A stretch of DNA of 64,000 bases from SIG607 sp045533195 (GCA_045533195.1 JAZSHI010000004.1:1-64000); one strand, 5' to 3'; counted from the first letter of the stretch, positions 8,375-17,699 are shown. Notes: generated from the sequence alone by a model not told the origin. Numbers and translations are program-made.

Positions 8375-9382
8375 TTATAAAACTTCTTTCATTCTTAATG
8401 TCAATTCCTCAAAGGGAAGTTTTTCCATTTTGAACTGACCTATTTTTTCAACAGTAACAACCGTAATACTGTTTCCCGACATTTTTTTATCGTGGCTCAT
8501 TGCTCTTATTACATTATCCACATCAAAAGAAATTTTTGTAGGCAAGTTTAGTTTGGCAAGAACCGGAAGTATTCGCTTTCTTACGTTTTCACTGCACATT
8601 GGAAGCATTCCCACAGCCACACACTCCCCGTGATACCACTGACTTAAAGCCGTATCACTTTCAATTGCATGGGCCACAGTATGACCGAAATTAAGAATTT
8701 TTCTTAATCCCGCTTCCTTTTCATCCTCTTCCACAACCTTTTTCTTAATAAGAAGTGATGCTTCAATAATTTTTTCAATATTTTCTCTTATGTCTTTTGT
8801 TTCTATTAGTTTAAATAATTTTTCATCGCTTGTCAGCGCCATTTTAAGAGATTCAGCAAGACCATTACTAAACTGTCTTTGGCTCAGAGTAGATAAAACC
8901 TCTACATCTATTAAAACCTTTTTAGGCTGATAAAAAGCTCCTACAATATTTTTATATCCGCAAAAATCTATTGCTACCTTTCCGCCAATGGAGGAATCTA
9001 CCTGTGAAAGTAAGGTTGTGGGAATATTATAAAAATCAACCCCACGCATATAGCTCGAAGCAACAAAACCGCTCAAATCTCCTATTACACCGCCTCCAAC
9101 GGCAACAACACAGTCACTTCTGGTGAAACCGTTTTCAACCATTTTGGAAAGTAACGCTTTATAGGAATCAAAACATTTTGTTTTTTCACCCTGAGGCAGA
9201 GTTACCAAAAAGGCTTCTTTACATTGCTTTGCTACCGTCTTTGCATAAACCGACGGAACACCGCCATCGGTAACAACAAGCACCTTTCTGTTAAGATTCA
9301 AATATTCTCCCGCTTTACAGAGCACTCCCTTTTCGAGAACTATATCATAACTTTCATTTGACATATTTACGGGAATTATCAT
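8375..9382 (-). CDS. aroB: 3-dehydroquinate synthase
   Basis: This NAD- and metal-dependent enzyme cyclises DAHP to 3-dehydroquinate. The 335 residues include PQGEKTK, the Rossmann GGGVIGDLSGFVAS, the IPTTLLSQVDSSIGGK segment and the zinc-binding ILNFGHTVAHAIE and WYHGECVAVGM. It is a little shorter than the usual 350-360 residues. It follows pheA by 9 bases. Confidence 0.95.
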   Translation of the reverse strand: MIIPVNMSNESYDIVLEKGVLCKAGEYLNLNRKVLVVTDGGVPSVYAKTVAKQCKEAFLVTLPQGEKTKCFDSYKALLSKMVENGFTRSDCVVAVGGGVIGDLSGFVASSYMRGVDFYNIPTTLLSQVDSSIGGKVAIDFCGYKNIVGAFYQPKKVLIDVEVLSTLSQRQFSNGLAESLKMALTSDEKLFKLIETKDIRENIEKIIEASLLIKKKVVEEDEKEAGLRKILNFGHTVAHAIESDTALSQWYHGECVAVGMLPMCSENVRKRILPVLAKLNLPTKISFDVDNVIRAMSHDKKMSGNSITVVTVEKIGQFKMEKLPFEELTLRMKEVL

Positions 9383-9391
9383 ATTTACACC

Positions 9392-10480
9392 TCACAACGA
9401 AATCTCTTTTTCATAACTTCCCACTACTTTAACGTGATTGCACACGCTAAGCAATTCTTTAAGCATTTTTTCACCCTTTGTAGTATTTATGTTGCCTTCA
9501 CCTTCGGCATAAAAGTAATAATCCCATATAAGCTCCTTTGTAGGACGGCTTTTAAGCGCTCTTAAGTTAAATCCGTTATCACCTATAACAGACAAGGCTT
9601 TACCGAGATATCCGCTTTCGTTTTTTACGGTAAAAAGCATTATAAACTGTTTATCACTATTACTGCTGTTTTTAGCCGTTCGCGAAAATACGGCAAATCG
9701 CGTAGTATTGTTGTTGCTGTCATTAATAGCTCTTTCAATTAAATCAAGACCGTAAATTTCAGCGGCTTTTTCACTTCCTATAGCCGCAATATCATTTCTC
9801 TCACTTTGTGATACGAACTTAGCGGCAACTGCTGTATTGGAACTTTCGCTAACGCAATATCCCATACGCTTTATATAGTTTGCACACTGACCGAGCGCTT
9901 GCGGATGGCTTATAACCTCTTTAACATCCTGCGCTTTAACACCTTTTTTAGCAAGAAGATGCTGAGTTACGGAAATATCGTAAACACCGTTTATATAAAG
10001 CGAACCGAAAAAGGCAATATCCATTACCTGTCCCACATCACCGTTGTAGCTGTTTTCAAGAGGAAGAATAACACAGTCGCATTCTCCTTTGACAACAGCT
10101 TCATATGCACTTTTAAAGCTGTCATATGCTACAGAAGTGCAGTTTTCAAATATCCTTTCTGCCGCAACCTGCGCAAAGGCGCCTTCCACTCCCGAAAAAG
10201 CAACCTTCATACCGCTGTTTAACATATTTTGATAATTGCGGGATAATTCCATATTGCTTCTTAAAAAGTTTATATAATAAGAACGCAACGTCTCGTCTTT
10301 TACATAGGCAGAGTTTTTAATTATTACCTCTTCTTCCCTTGCGCTGTCAAGTATGGGAAGTCCTCGTTCCTTTTTATATTGAGCTATTTTTCCTACAGCT
10401 TCCATTCGCTGACAAAAAAGCTCTGCCATTTCTTTATCAATATTATTGATTTTTTCTCTGGCAATTTTTAGTTCGTCCAT
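9392..10480 (-). CDS. pheA: Bifunctional chorismate mutase / prephenate dehydratase (P-protein)
   Basis: Residues 1 to about 85 form an AroQ-type chorismate mutase helix bundle. From about 92 to 270 is prephenate dehydratase, with VAFSGVEGAFAQ, LPLENSYNG and the TRFAV motif containing the essential Thr-Arg-Phe. The last 80 residues are an ACT domain that probably binds phenylalanine for feedback; its usual ESRP reads KSRP here. It makes phenylpyruvate, which the aminotransferase encoded just upstream could convert to phenylalanine. It ends with TGA, showing that TGA is a true stop in this genome. Confidence 0.93.
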   Translation of the reverse strand: MDELKIAREKINNIDKEMAELFCQRMEAVGKIAQYKKERGLPILDSAREEEVIIKNSAYVKDETLRSYYINFLRSNMELSRNYQNMLNSGMKVAFSGVEGAFAQVAAERIFENCTSVAYDSFKSAYEAVVKGECDCVILPLENSYNGDVGQVMDIAFFGSLYINGVYDISVTQHLLAKKGVKAQDVKEVISHPQALGQCANYIKRMGYCVSESSNTAVAAKFVSQSERNDIAAIGSEKAAEIYGLDLIERAINDSNNNTTRFAVFSRTAKNSSNSDKQFIMLFTVKNESGYLGKALSVIGDNGFNLRALKSRPTKELIWDYYFYAEGEGNINTTKGEKMLKELLSVCNHVKVVGSYEKEISL

Positions 10481-11664
10481 TATTTATACTCCTCTATTAA
10501 GGCCTTAAACGAAGGCAAGGAATTTTCAATTTGTTTTGTAGAAACACAGTAAGAAATTCTTACATATCCGCCCATACCGAAGGAATCGCTGGGCACAAGC
10601 AAAAGCTCGTATTTTTTTGCTTTCTCGGCAAAAACTGCAGCATCCTTTTCGGGCGACTTAACAAAAAGATAGAACGCACCGTCGGGTTTTACCGCAGTAT
10701 AACCGTACTGAGTAAGAGCGCTATAAAGGATTTCTCTGTTTTTATTATAGATGCTCACATCGGCAGTTTTTCCAAGATTTTCAGCAACCACACGCTGAAG
10801 CATTGAAGGAGCGCAAACAAAACCGAGAGCACGTCCTGCGCCGCAAACTGCGGCAAAAACAAGATTTGCCTCCTTACATCTGGGAGATACATAAACATAT
10901 CCTATTCTTTCCCCAGGCAAAGAAAGAGACTTACTGAAGGAATAGCAAACTATGGTATTATCATAATATTTCTGCGGATACGGTACGGTTACATCACCGT
11001 AAACAAGCTCTCTGTAGGGTTCATCGGAAATAAGGAATATTTCTTTTGAATATTCCTGCTGTTTTTCTCCCAGAAGCTTCGCAAGAGCTATAACGGTTTC
11101 CTCGCTGAAAACAACACCGGTAGGATTATTGGGAGAATTTATAACGATCGCCTTGGTGTTTTTGTTTATTGCATCTTTAAGGGCATTAATATCTATCTGA
11201 AAATCGGGTTCACGGCAATTTACCACAACACACTTAAACCCTGCCTTTTCCGCAAACACTCTGTATTCCGGAAAAAATGGAGCAAGGAGGATAACCTCAT
11301 CCCCTTCATTAGCAAGAGCGTTAAGAGTAATGGTAAGAGAAGCGGCGGCACCGCAGGTCATATAAATATTGGATGCAGTTGCCACAACTCCCGATTTTTC
11401 CTGTATGTACTCGGCAATTTTGGTTCTAACCCCCAAATCTCCGGGGGCAGAAGTATAACCGTGAAGGAGGACGCTATCCTCGTTTTCTATAAGATTTTTT
11501 ATTGTATCATCTACACTTTTTGGCGCGGGAACACTGGGGTTACCTATGCTGAAATCATATACGTTATCCTCACCAATTTCGGCTTTTCTTGCCTTTCCGT
11601 ATTCAAAAAGCTGTCTTATAGCAGAACTTGCAGTTCCAAGACCCAACATTTTTTTATTTAACAT
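10480..11664 (-). CDS. Class I/II PLP-dependent aminotransferase, likely aromatic
   Basis: This 394-residue fold-type I aminotransferase has YDFSIGNPSVPAP near the start, an INSPNNPTGVVF loop, ISDEPYREL, and the PLP lysine in CYSFSKSLSLPGERIGY. As first gene of the aro operon it most likely transaminates phenylpyruvate, or possibly aspartate; the family does not distinguish these by eye. A GAGG site precedes the ATG, and the start overlaps nothing upstream. The leader is only about 33 bases, so no T-box or attenuator fits. Confidence 0.85.
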   Translation of the reverse strand: MLNKKMLGLGTASSAIRQLFEYGKARKAEIGEDNVYDFSIGNPSVPAPKSVDDTIKNLIENEDSVLLHGYTSAPGDLGVRTKIAEYIQEKSGVVATASNIYMTCGAAASLTITLNALANEGDEVILLAPFFPEYRVFAEKAGFKCVVVNCREPDFQIDINALKDAINKNTKAIVINSPNNPTGVVFSEETVIALAKLLGEKQQEYSKEIFLISDEPYRELVYGDVTVPYPQKYYDNTIVCYSFSKSLSLPGERIGYVYVSPRCKEANLVFAAVCGAGRALGFVCAPSMLQRVVAENLGKTADVSIYNKNREILYSALTQYGYTAVKPDGAFYLFVKSPEKDAAVFAEKAKKYELLLVPSDSFGMGGYVRISYCVSTKQIENSLPSFKALIEEYK

Positions 11665-11703
11665 AAAAATATTCCTCGTTTTCTCTACAATAATTTATTA
11701 AAG

Positions 11704-11732
11704 ATTATAGCACTTTAGTACTTTAAAGTCAA
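11704..11732 (-). promoter_or_regulatory. Sigma-A promoter of the aro operon
   Basis: Minus strand: TTGACT (11732-11727), 17 bases, TATAAT (11709-11704). The predicted start is near 11697, 33 bases before the first ATG. The eight tightly packed genes from 11664 to 3371 read as one transcript. Confidence 0.88.
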
Positions 11733-11755
11733 GAAGAATTGCATAAAAATTCATT

Positions 11756-11786
11756 AAAAAAGACGCTCTTTCGAGCGTCTTTAAAA
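11756..11786 (-). terminator. Intrinsic terminator after the DUF2344 gene
   Basis: AAGACGCTC and GAGCGTCTT arms around TTTC, followed on the minus strand by a T run. It separates the radical SAM operon from the aro promoter. Confidence 0.88.
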
Positions 11787-11827
11787 AGCCTCTGAACAAT
11801 TTTTTATCATTGAGTATTGCAAAAAGT

Positions 11828-12460
11828 CTATAAAAACAATTTCTTTTCTTCATTATAAAGAGCATTTCTTAGATACTCTACATAAAATTCTTTACCAAAT
11901 TTCTCATTAAATGCCGCCACTATAATCGATGGGTTTACGTTGTCGTTACCTGCAGGAAGAATAAGAGAAACCTTTTTATCAGTTCTGATAACATCATTTA
12001 TTTTATCTTTTACGTCCAAAATCTTTGTTTCGCCTTTTTTAGTTTTTTTACTGACAGTTACAGTATCGGATAAAATAAACTTTTCAAACAATTCAGCTGT
12101 CTCTTGGCTTTCAAAGGTAAGTACGAATCCGGCAAAACCAATTTTTCCCGCTTTCATAACAGGTTCGCTTATTTTTATAATTTCGATATATTCGGGGACA
12201 ACACCTTTAAGGATTTCTTCCGCTTTTTTCAGAGGAAATTCATCATCAGTAAGGCGAAAATCCATTATTTCATAATCACTTTCAAATCCCAAAGACAAAG
12301 GAGCCGCAAAGGTAATATAGGGATGAGGATTAAAGCCTTCGGTGTACCAAATAGGAATACCGCTTTTTCTTAAAATTCTTATAAAAAATCTATTCATATC
12401 AAGGTGAGATATAAACTTCATTCTCCCCTTTTTCTTATAAAAAAGTCTAACGTTTTTCAA
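11828..12460 (-). CDS. TIGR03936-family (DUF2344) radical-SAM-linked protein
   Basis: The conserved start KNVRLFYKKKGRMKFISHLD and the HPYITFAAPLSLGFES segment identify the DUF2344 family. In many bacteria this family is encoded beside, or fused to, the TIGR03960 B12-binding radical SAM protein, as here. Its function is not established. I chose a TTG at 12460 because GGGGAGG lies 8 bases upstream. Longer starts at 12478 or 12502 would place this ribosome site inside the gene. The gene overlaps the end of its partner. Confidence 0.82.
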   Translation of the reverse strand: MKNVRLFYKKKGRMKFISHLDMNRFFIRILRKSGIPIWYTEGFNPHPYITFAAPLSLGFESDYEIMDFRLTDDEFPLKKAEEILKGVVPEYIEIIKISEPVMKAGKIGFAGFVLTFESQETAELFEKFILSDTVTVSKKTKKGETKILDVKDKINDVIRTDKKVSLILPAGNDNVNPSIIVAAFNEKFGKEFYVEYLRNALYNEEKKLFL

Positions 12461-14291
12461 AGCATACACCCTCCCCATAACAATTAGCTCCGCAAGCGGC
12501 ACAGAAAATACGGCAATTAGGAGTCGTTTTTTCGTCGTGCGCCAATTTATCCTGTTTAATAAAAAATTCTTTACTTACGGCATAATCAAGATGTTCCCAA
12601 GGCAGAATTTCCTCAAAGGAACGCTGTCTGCAACTGTAAAATTCAGGATCAATACCGCATTTTTCAAAAGCATTAAGCCATTTTTCCAGTTCAAAACACT
12701 CTGTCCAGCTATCAAAAACACAACCGTCTTTAAAGGCTGTTTCAATAACATCGGCAAGTCTTCTGTCACCTCTTGCAAAAACTCCCTCAAGGAAACTTGT
12801 TGCATAGTCGTGCCAAGAAAGAGAAATCTTTTTGGTGGTTATCTGACTGCAAAGGAAGTTCTGACGTCTTTTTATTTCTTCCCTTGTTATCTGGGGTTCA
12901 AATTGGAAAGGAGTAAAAGGCTTTGGCACAAAGGTTGAAACGCTGACTCCCACGTCAACACTTCTGCCTTTAGGTCTGTTTGGTAAACTGTAGTATATAT
13001 CAACTATTTTTTGCGCCAAATCGGCAATTCCCTTTAAATCCTCGTCGGTTTCTGTGGGAAGACCGAGCATAAAATAAAGCTTTACGGAAGTATGACCGCC
13101 CTCAAAAGCGATACGGCAGGTATCAAGAATTTCCTCTTCGGTTATATTTTTATTTATAACGTCTCTGAGTCGCTGGGTACCTGCTTCGGGAGCAAAGGTA
13201 AGACCGCTTTTTCTTATGTGATTTATTTTAGCAAGGAGTTCAGGTGAGAAATTATCAATTCTCAGTGACGGCAAAGAAAGGCTTACGTTATCATCATCTG
13301 TCCAATCGAGCATATTTGTTAAAAGCTCTTCAAGGCATGTATAATCACTTGTAGAAAGCGAAGAAAGAGATATTTCGTCATAACCTGTAGATTTACATAA
13401 ATCCCTTGCCTGAGAATTTATCGTTTCGGGAGATTTTTCTCTTACGGGACGGTATAAAAACCCTGCCTGACAGAATCTACAGCCTCTTATACAGCCTCTA
13501 TAAATTTCCTGAACTGCTCTGTCGTGAACGATTTCAATATAAGGCATAACAAATTCTTTTGGGTAATAAGCCTTGTCCAAATCGGTAATGATACGTTTTT
13601 TAATAGTTTTAGGCGCTGTTTCCTTAGGGGTAATTGCGGCAATTGTTCCGTCTTCATTATATAAAATTTCATATAAAGACGGTACATACACACCTTCAAT
13701 AAGAGCGGCTTTTTTAAGAAATTCCTCCTTATTTTCGCCATTCTTTTTACATTCTTTATAAAGGTCAATAACCTCTAAATCCACTTCTTCCCCTTCACCC
13801 AAAAAGAAAATGTCAAAAAAATCTGCCATAGGCTCTGCGTTGCAAACGCAAGGTCCGCCGCCTACAACTATATTCTTAAGTTCTTTTCTGTCTTTACTTC
13901 TAAGAGGAATCCCTGCAAGATCAAGCATATGAAGTACGTTGGTATAACTCATTTCGTACTGAAGAGTAAAACCGATAAAATCAAATTCCTTTAATTCATC
14001 ACGGCTTTCAAGTGCGAAAAGCGGAAGATTATTGTCCTTCATAACCTTAGAAAAATCAATCCAAGGTGCAAATACCCTTTCACACCATATATCTTCCCTT
14101 TCGTTAAAACAGGAATAAAGTATCTTCATACCAAGATGCGACATTCCCACTTCATAGGTATCGGGAAAACAAAAGGCAAATCTTACATCCACCTTATTTT
14201 TATCCTTAATCACACTTCCCTGCTCACCGCCGCAATATCTTCCCGGCTTTTGAGCACGTAAAAACAGTTCTTCAAGTTTTCTTTCGTCCAT
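12447..14291 (-). CDS. TIGR03960-family B12-binding radical SAM protein
   Basis: This 614-residue protein has an N-terminal cobalamin-binding-like region (FPDTYEVGMSHLGMKIL), then the radical SAM core with the cluster motif CIRGCRFCQAG near residue 270. EAGTQRLRDVINKN follows, and the C-terminal region contains several cysteines (CRIFCAACGANCYGEG). Family members are widespread and often neighbours of rplU/rpmA or rng, but the substrate is not settled. It overlaps the DUF2344 gene downstream, supporting a joint function. Confidence 0.87.
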   Translation of the reverse strand: MDERKLEELFLRAQKPGRYCGGEQGSVIKDKNKVDVRFAFCFPDTYEVGMSHLGMKILYSCFNEREDIWCERVFAPWIDFSKVMKDNNLPLFALESRDELKEFDFIGFTLQYEMSYTNVLHMLDLAGIPLRSKDRKELKNIVVGGGPCVCNAEPMADFFDIFFLGEGEEVDLEVIDLYKECKKNGENKEEFLKKAALIEGVYVPSLYEILYNEDGTIAAITPKETAPKTIKKRIITDLDKAYYPKEFVMPYIEIVHDRAVQEIYRGCIRGCRFCQAGFLYRPVREKSPETINSQARDLCKSTGYDEISLSSLSTSDYTCLEELLTNMLDWTDDDNVSLSLPSLRIDNFSPELLAKINHIRKSGLTFAPEAGTQRLRDVINKNITEEEILDTCRIAFEGGHTSVKLYFMLGLPTETDEDLKGIADLAQKIVDIYYSLPNRPKGRSVDVGVSVSTFVPKPFTPFQFEPQITREEIKRRQNFLCSQITTKKISLSWHDYATSFLEGVFARGDRRLADVIETAFKDGCVFDSWTECFELEKWLNAFEKCGIDPEFYSCRQRSFEEILPWEHLDYAVSKEFFIKQDKLAHDEKTTPNCRIFCAACGANCYGEGVCFEKR

Positions 14292-14353
14292 TTTTTATTC
14301 CTCGCTGAAAAAAATTATATTTTAATGATACAATATTCTTACAATTCTTTCAA

Positions 14354-14947
14354 CTACAATTTAACAAAAACAGACAAAATAAGATAAAGAGAAAGCACTA
14401 ATACGGAATAATTTATATTACCTTTAAGCGCTAAAAACATAAAAGTAAGTAAAAATAACACCGCGCCGATAACGGTTATTACTTTAAGGATTTTTTGCGC
14501 CTTTACCGCGCCGAATTTTGTACTTATTATTTCTTCAAGAATACTTCCGCCGTCAAGGGAATAAAAAGGTAAAAGATTAAAAATTCCGTAAACAAGATTT
14601 ATAAAAGCAAAATCCAAATAATAATCAACACAAAGAACTGATGATGAGAAGTAAACCACAGCAAATATTAAAACATTAAGAAACGGTCCCGAAAGAGAAA
14701 TAAGTACGGAATGTTTTTGAGCGCACACGGGACTTACTATTCTGATACTGCCAGGTATTAGTCTTATTTCGTTAGGGGCACATCCAAAATATTTCATAAC
14801 CAAAAGATGTCCAAGCTCATGTAAAAATACAGCTATTAACATAGGTGCTATCATTCCTGTTCTGTCGCAAAGCATCAAAACAGAAAGCATAGCGCAAAAT
14901 AGAAAAGAAATCGTTATATTAATACCAAAAATCTTTATTTTCATCAT
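14354..14947 (-). CDS. SpoIVFB-like M50 intramembrane metalloprotease
   Basis: A 197-residue, multi-helix membrane protein with the zinc-binding HELGH (in LHELGHLLVMKYFG, near residue 43) and the second-site motif NLLPFYSLDGGSIL, as in site-2 proteases. Its start overlaps the stop of the M23 gene (ATGA). In Bacillus the same order, spoIVFA then spoIVFB, encodes the complex that cleaves pro-sigma-K during sporulation. That role is inferred from synteny and family. The CBS domain of Bacillus SpoIVFB is absent. Confidence 0.82.
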   Translation of the reverse strand: MMKIKIFGINITISFLFCAMLSVLMLCDRTGMIAPMLIAVFLHELGHLLVMKYFGCAPNEIRLIPGSIRIVSPVCAQKHSVLISLSGPFLNVLIFAVVYFSSSVLCVDYYLDFAFINLVYGIFNLLPFYSLDGGSILEEIISTKFGAVKAQKILKVITVIGAVLFLLTFMFLALKGNINYSVLVLSLYLILSVFVKL

Positions 14948-15534
14948 TCAACCAAATACCACATCGCATTAACTGCTTTTCCCTTTATACGAATTTCAAA
15001 ATGAAGATGATTTCCTGTTGACTGCCCCGTGCTTCCCACTAAAGCAACAACATCCCCCGCCTCTATTCTTTCTCCCTTTTCCACAAGAATTTCACTGCAA
15101 TGGGCGTATAAAGTCAAAACGTTTTCGCTGTGTTTTATCTTAAAATATTTACCGTAGCCGTCATCATCATAGCCTATATAGGAAACAGTTCCGCCTGCAG
15201 CGGCTAATATCTCGGTTCCTTTAGGAGCTGCAAAATCTGTACCCTCATGTTTTGCCAAATGATTATCAAAGGGATCGTTTCTGATACCAAAATGAGATGA
15301 TATCCTTCCGCTTTTTAAGGGATGTAAAAAGCAGTTGCCCGAAAAATTACTTTTAAGAAGGGTTTCTTTGGCGACTACCGTTTCATTTTGAACCACAACC
15401 GCTTCTTCAACGCTTTTTTCCGTCTTTTCTTCCTTTGCAAAAACATCAATTCCAAGCAGCAGTACAATAACAGCCAGCACCATTATAAGTTCAAAAAAAA
15501 CAATTGCAGCAAATCGGTTTTTATCGGCTTTCAA
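14944..15534 (-). CDS. SpoIVFA-like membrane-anchored M23 (LytM) peptidase
   Basis: The 196-residue protein has one N-terminal membrane helix (about 10-30), a charged linker, and an M23 domain from about 75. The metal-site residues are all visible: HEGTD, LYAHCSEI and NHLHFEI. Bacillus SpoIVFA carries an M23-like domain that acts as a regulator, whereas this copy looks catalytically complete. It begins with TTG, set by GGAGGG 6-7 bases upstream, and overlaps the M50 gene. Confidence 0.82.
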   Translation of the reverse strand: MKADKNRFAAIVFFELIMVLAVIVLLLGIDVFAKEEKTEKSVEEAVVVQNETVVAKETLLKSNFSGNCFLHPLKSGRISSHFGIRNDPFDNHLAKHEGTDFAAPKGTEILAAAGGTVSYIGYDDDGYGKYFKIKHSENVLTLYAHCSEILVEKGERIEAGDVVALVGSTGQSTGNHLHFEIRIKGKAVNAMWYLVE

Positions 15535-15582
15535 AGTTTTCCCTCCAAAAAGTTCTACAGTAAAATATATTAAAAAAGCAAA

Positions 15583-15612
15583 AAAATAAAACCGATTTCT
15601 CGGTTTTATTTT
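15583..15612 (-). terminator. Intrinsic terminator after metK
   Basis: AAAATAAAACCGA and TCGGTTTTATTTT arms over TTTC, directly before the metK stop at 15616 on the minus strand. Confidence 0.85.
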
Positions 15613-15615
15613 TTA

Positions 15616-16794
15616 TCAGAAACATTTTTTAAGTTCTTCGGTTTTATTTAGGTTTTCCCAAGGGAGCGAAACATCGTTTCTTCCGAAATGTCCGTAAGCA
15701 GCGGTAGCTCTGTAGATAGGACGGCGAAGCTCCAGCGCATCAATAATTGCTGCAGGACGAAGGTCAAACACTTTATTTATGGCCTTTGCTATTTCCTCAT
15801 CGTTGTATTTTCCCGTACCAAAGGTATCAACCATTACTGAAACGGGCTTTGCAACGCCTATTGCATAAGCAAGTTGAATTTCACATTTATCGGCAAGACC
15901 TGCCGCAACTACGTTTTTAGCAACCCATCTTGCAGCATAAGCAGCGCTTCTGTCAACCTTTGTGGGATCCTTACCCGAGAAAGCACCGCCGCCGTGACGT
16001 GCCACACCGCCGTATGTATCGACAATAATTTTTCTACCTGTAAGTCCTGTATCACCCTGAGGACCGCCCGTTACAAATCTTCCCGTAGGATTAATAAAGA
16101 TTTTTGTATTTTCGTCCAAAAGATTTCGGGGAACTGTTGGAAGTATTACTTCTTTAAGAATGTCTTTTCTGAGTGTTTCAAGATCTATCTGCGCACTGTG
16201 CTGACTCGAAACTACAACCGCTTCAATTCTTACGGGTTTTGAGTCTTCATATTCAACGGTAACCTGAGTTTTTCCGTCGGGACGAAGATAAGGGAGTATG
16301 CCATCCTTTCTAACCTTTGTAAGACGGATTGCCATTTTATGAGCCAAATCAATAGTAAGAGGCATAAAAGACTCGGTTTCATTTGTAGCATAACCGAACA
16401 TCATACCCTGATCACCCGCACCGTGAAGATTATATTTATCCTCTTCTCCGTTTTTGAGTTCAAAGGACTTATCTACACCCATAGCTATATCGGGAGACTG
16501 CTTATCTATTGAAGTCATAACAGCAATAGTATCACCGTTAAAACCTGCATCAGCGGTATTGTAGCCTATATCATTTACAACCCCTCTTACAATAGCGGGA
16601 ATATCAACGTTAGCGGTAGTTGTGATTTCACCCATTACGGTTACTACGCCTGTTGTTGCGAAGCTTTCGCAGGCAACACGGGCGCTCTTATCCTGAGCAA
16701 TAATCGCATCCAGTACTGCATCGCTTATTTGGTCGCAGACTTTATCGGGATGACCTTCGGTAACTGATTCACTTGTAAAAAGCATTTTCGACAT
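15616..16794 (-). CDS. metK: S-adenosylmethionine synthetase
   Basis: The enzyme makes SAM from methionine and ATP. The start FTSESVTEGHPDKVCDQISDA, GAGDQGMMFGYA, GGPQGDTGLTGRKIIVDTYGG and GGGAFSGKDPTKVDRSAAY are diagnostic. The true ATG is at 16794, with GGAG upstream. A longer frame to 16857 would run through the riboswitch terminator and is not real. Expression should fall when SAM binds the S-box aptamer upstream. Confidence 0.96.
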   Translation of the reverse strand: MSKMLFTSESVTEGHPDKVCDQISDAVLDAIIAQDKSARVACESFATTGVVTVMGEITTTANVDIPAIVRGVVNDIGYNTADAGFNGDTIAVMTSIDKQSPDIAMGVDKSFELKNGEEDKYNLHGAGDQGMMFGYATNETESFMPLTIDLAHKMAIRLTKVRKDGILPYLRPDGKTQVTVEYEDSKPVRIEAVVVSSQHSAQIDLETLRKDILKEVILPTVPRNLLDENTKIFINPTGRFVTGGPQGDTGLTGRKIIVDTYGGVARHGGGAFSGKDPTKVDRSAAYAARWVAKNVVAAGLADKCEIQLAYAIGVAKPVSVMVDTFGTGKYNDEEIAKAINKVFDLRPAAIIDALELRRPIYRATAAYGHFGRNDVSLPWENLNKTEELKKCF

Positions 16795-16816
16795 ATTTAT
16801 TTCTCCTTTTTTCATC

Positions 16817-16842
16817 AAAAAAACCGCCTCGAAAGAAGCGGT
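16817..16842 (-). terminator. Riboswitch-controlled terminator upstream of metK
   Basis: ACCGC and GCGGT arms (with a mismatch region and GAAA) followed on the minus strand by seven T. It lies between the SAM-I aptamer and the metK ribosome site, as expected for an OFF switch. Confidence 0.88.
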
Positions 16843-16852
16843 ATAAACTAAC

Positions 16853-16946
16853 CTCATCTTTCGGTAAAACCGCAGGATTTAGCACCTTGATAATTCAGGT
16901 TGCCGGGCTTCGACGGGCCTGTCCCCTCCGCCACTCTTGATAAGGA
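16853..16946 (-). ncRNA. SAM-I (S-box) riboswitch
   Basis: Read on the minus strand, it contains the S-box consensus elements in order: CTTATCAAGAG, the GGCGGAGGGAC-like block, GAAGCCCGGCAACC, AAGGTGCTAAATCC and the closing GAAAGATGAG. The P1 strands CTTATC and GATGAG frame the element. It precedes metK and a terminator hairpin. Confidence 0.97.
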
Positions 16947-16967
16947 AATATTAAATTCACTGGGTTA

Positions 16968-16995
16968 ATTATAGCACAGATTTTAGCGTTGTCAA
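16968..16995 (-). promoter_or_regulatory. Sigma-A promoter of the metK leader
   Basis: Minus strand: TTGACA (16995-16990), 16 bases, TATAAT (16973-16968). The start would fall just before the S-box aptamer. Confidence 0.85.
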
Positions 16996-17002
16996 GAAAA
17001 AA

Positions 17003-17680
17003 CTAAAAGAAATCCACACCGCCACCCATCTTTAGAACCAGATAAAGTACTGCGGCAATCAGAACTATTAATGATATTACTAAAAGCAACACGCTTTTAA
17101 AGCCGAATTTATAGGTATCTGCTCCGCCTACATTTATAAGCTTTGCTTTTTTGAGTGTTTGAGTAACAGGTTTATATATAATAAGCACCAGAGCGCCATT
17201 AAATACCGCCTTTATAACGTTAAAAGGAAGCAAGGTGGGAACTATCATTCCTATAACCGCCTGTCTTTCAAGGCCTAAAAACAATGGGGTTATGAACATA
17301 TTGGCAAGAAGCATTATAGCGGTCATACTGAACACAGCCGCAATAACACCTACTATAGCCCCCGACAAAGTTCGCTTATGCTTATAAATCAGTCCGATAA
17401 CCATAGAAAAGGCCGCGCTGGAAAGGAAATTCATAATAAGTCCATATAGACCTGTATCACTTATGAGAATAAATTCCAAAAAGGCAACCAAGGCTGAGCA
17501 AATCACCCCTGCCAAAGGGCCGTAAATAAATGAAGCAATTGCGAGAAGCGCATCCTTTATATCGAAGGTCAAAAAACCGCCTACCTCAAATCTGAAAAGA
17601 AGGACACATAAAAACGCAAGAGCACAAAGTATTGACATAACCGTCATTTGCTTGACGTTTATTTTTTTAGAAAGTGACAT
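17003..17680 (-). CDS. ribU: ECF transporter S component, riboflavin type (RibU-like)
   Basis: A 225-residue membrane protein with about six hydrophobic helices and the RibU-like segment FLTFDIKDALLAIASFIYGP near residue 35. S components bind a vitamin and work with a shared EcfA-A'-T module encoded elsewhere. Riboflavin is inferred from this motif; no FMN riboswitch lies upstream, so the substrate is a family-level call. It follows the DUF1294 gene by about 20 bases. Confidence 0.75.
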   Translation of the reverse strand: MSLSKKINVKQMTVMSILCALAFLCVLLFRFEVGGFLTFDIKDALLAIASFIYGPLAGVICSALVAFLEFILISDTGLYGLIMNFLSSAAFSMVIGLIYKHKRTLSGAIVGVIAAVFSMTAIMLLANMFITPLFLGLERQAVIGMIVPTLLPFNVIKAVFNGALVLIIYKPVTQTLKKAKLINVGGADTYKFGFKSVLLLVISLIVLIAAVLYLVLKMGGGVDFF

Positions 17681-17699
17681 AACATAACCTCAAAAAGTA

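Noticed and set aside
16795..16857. N-terminal extension of MetK
   Set aside because: It would translate the riboswitch terminator hairpin; GGAG supports the ATG at 16794.
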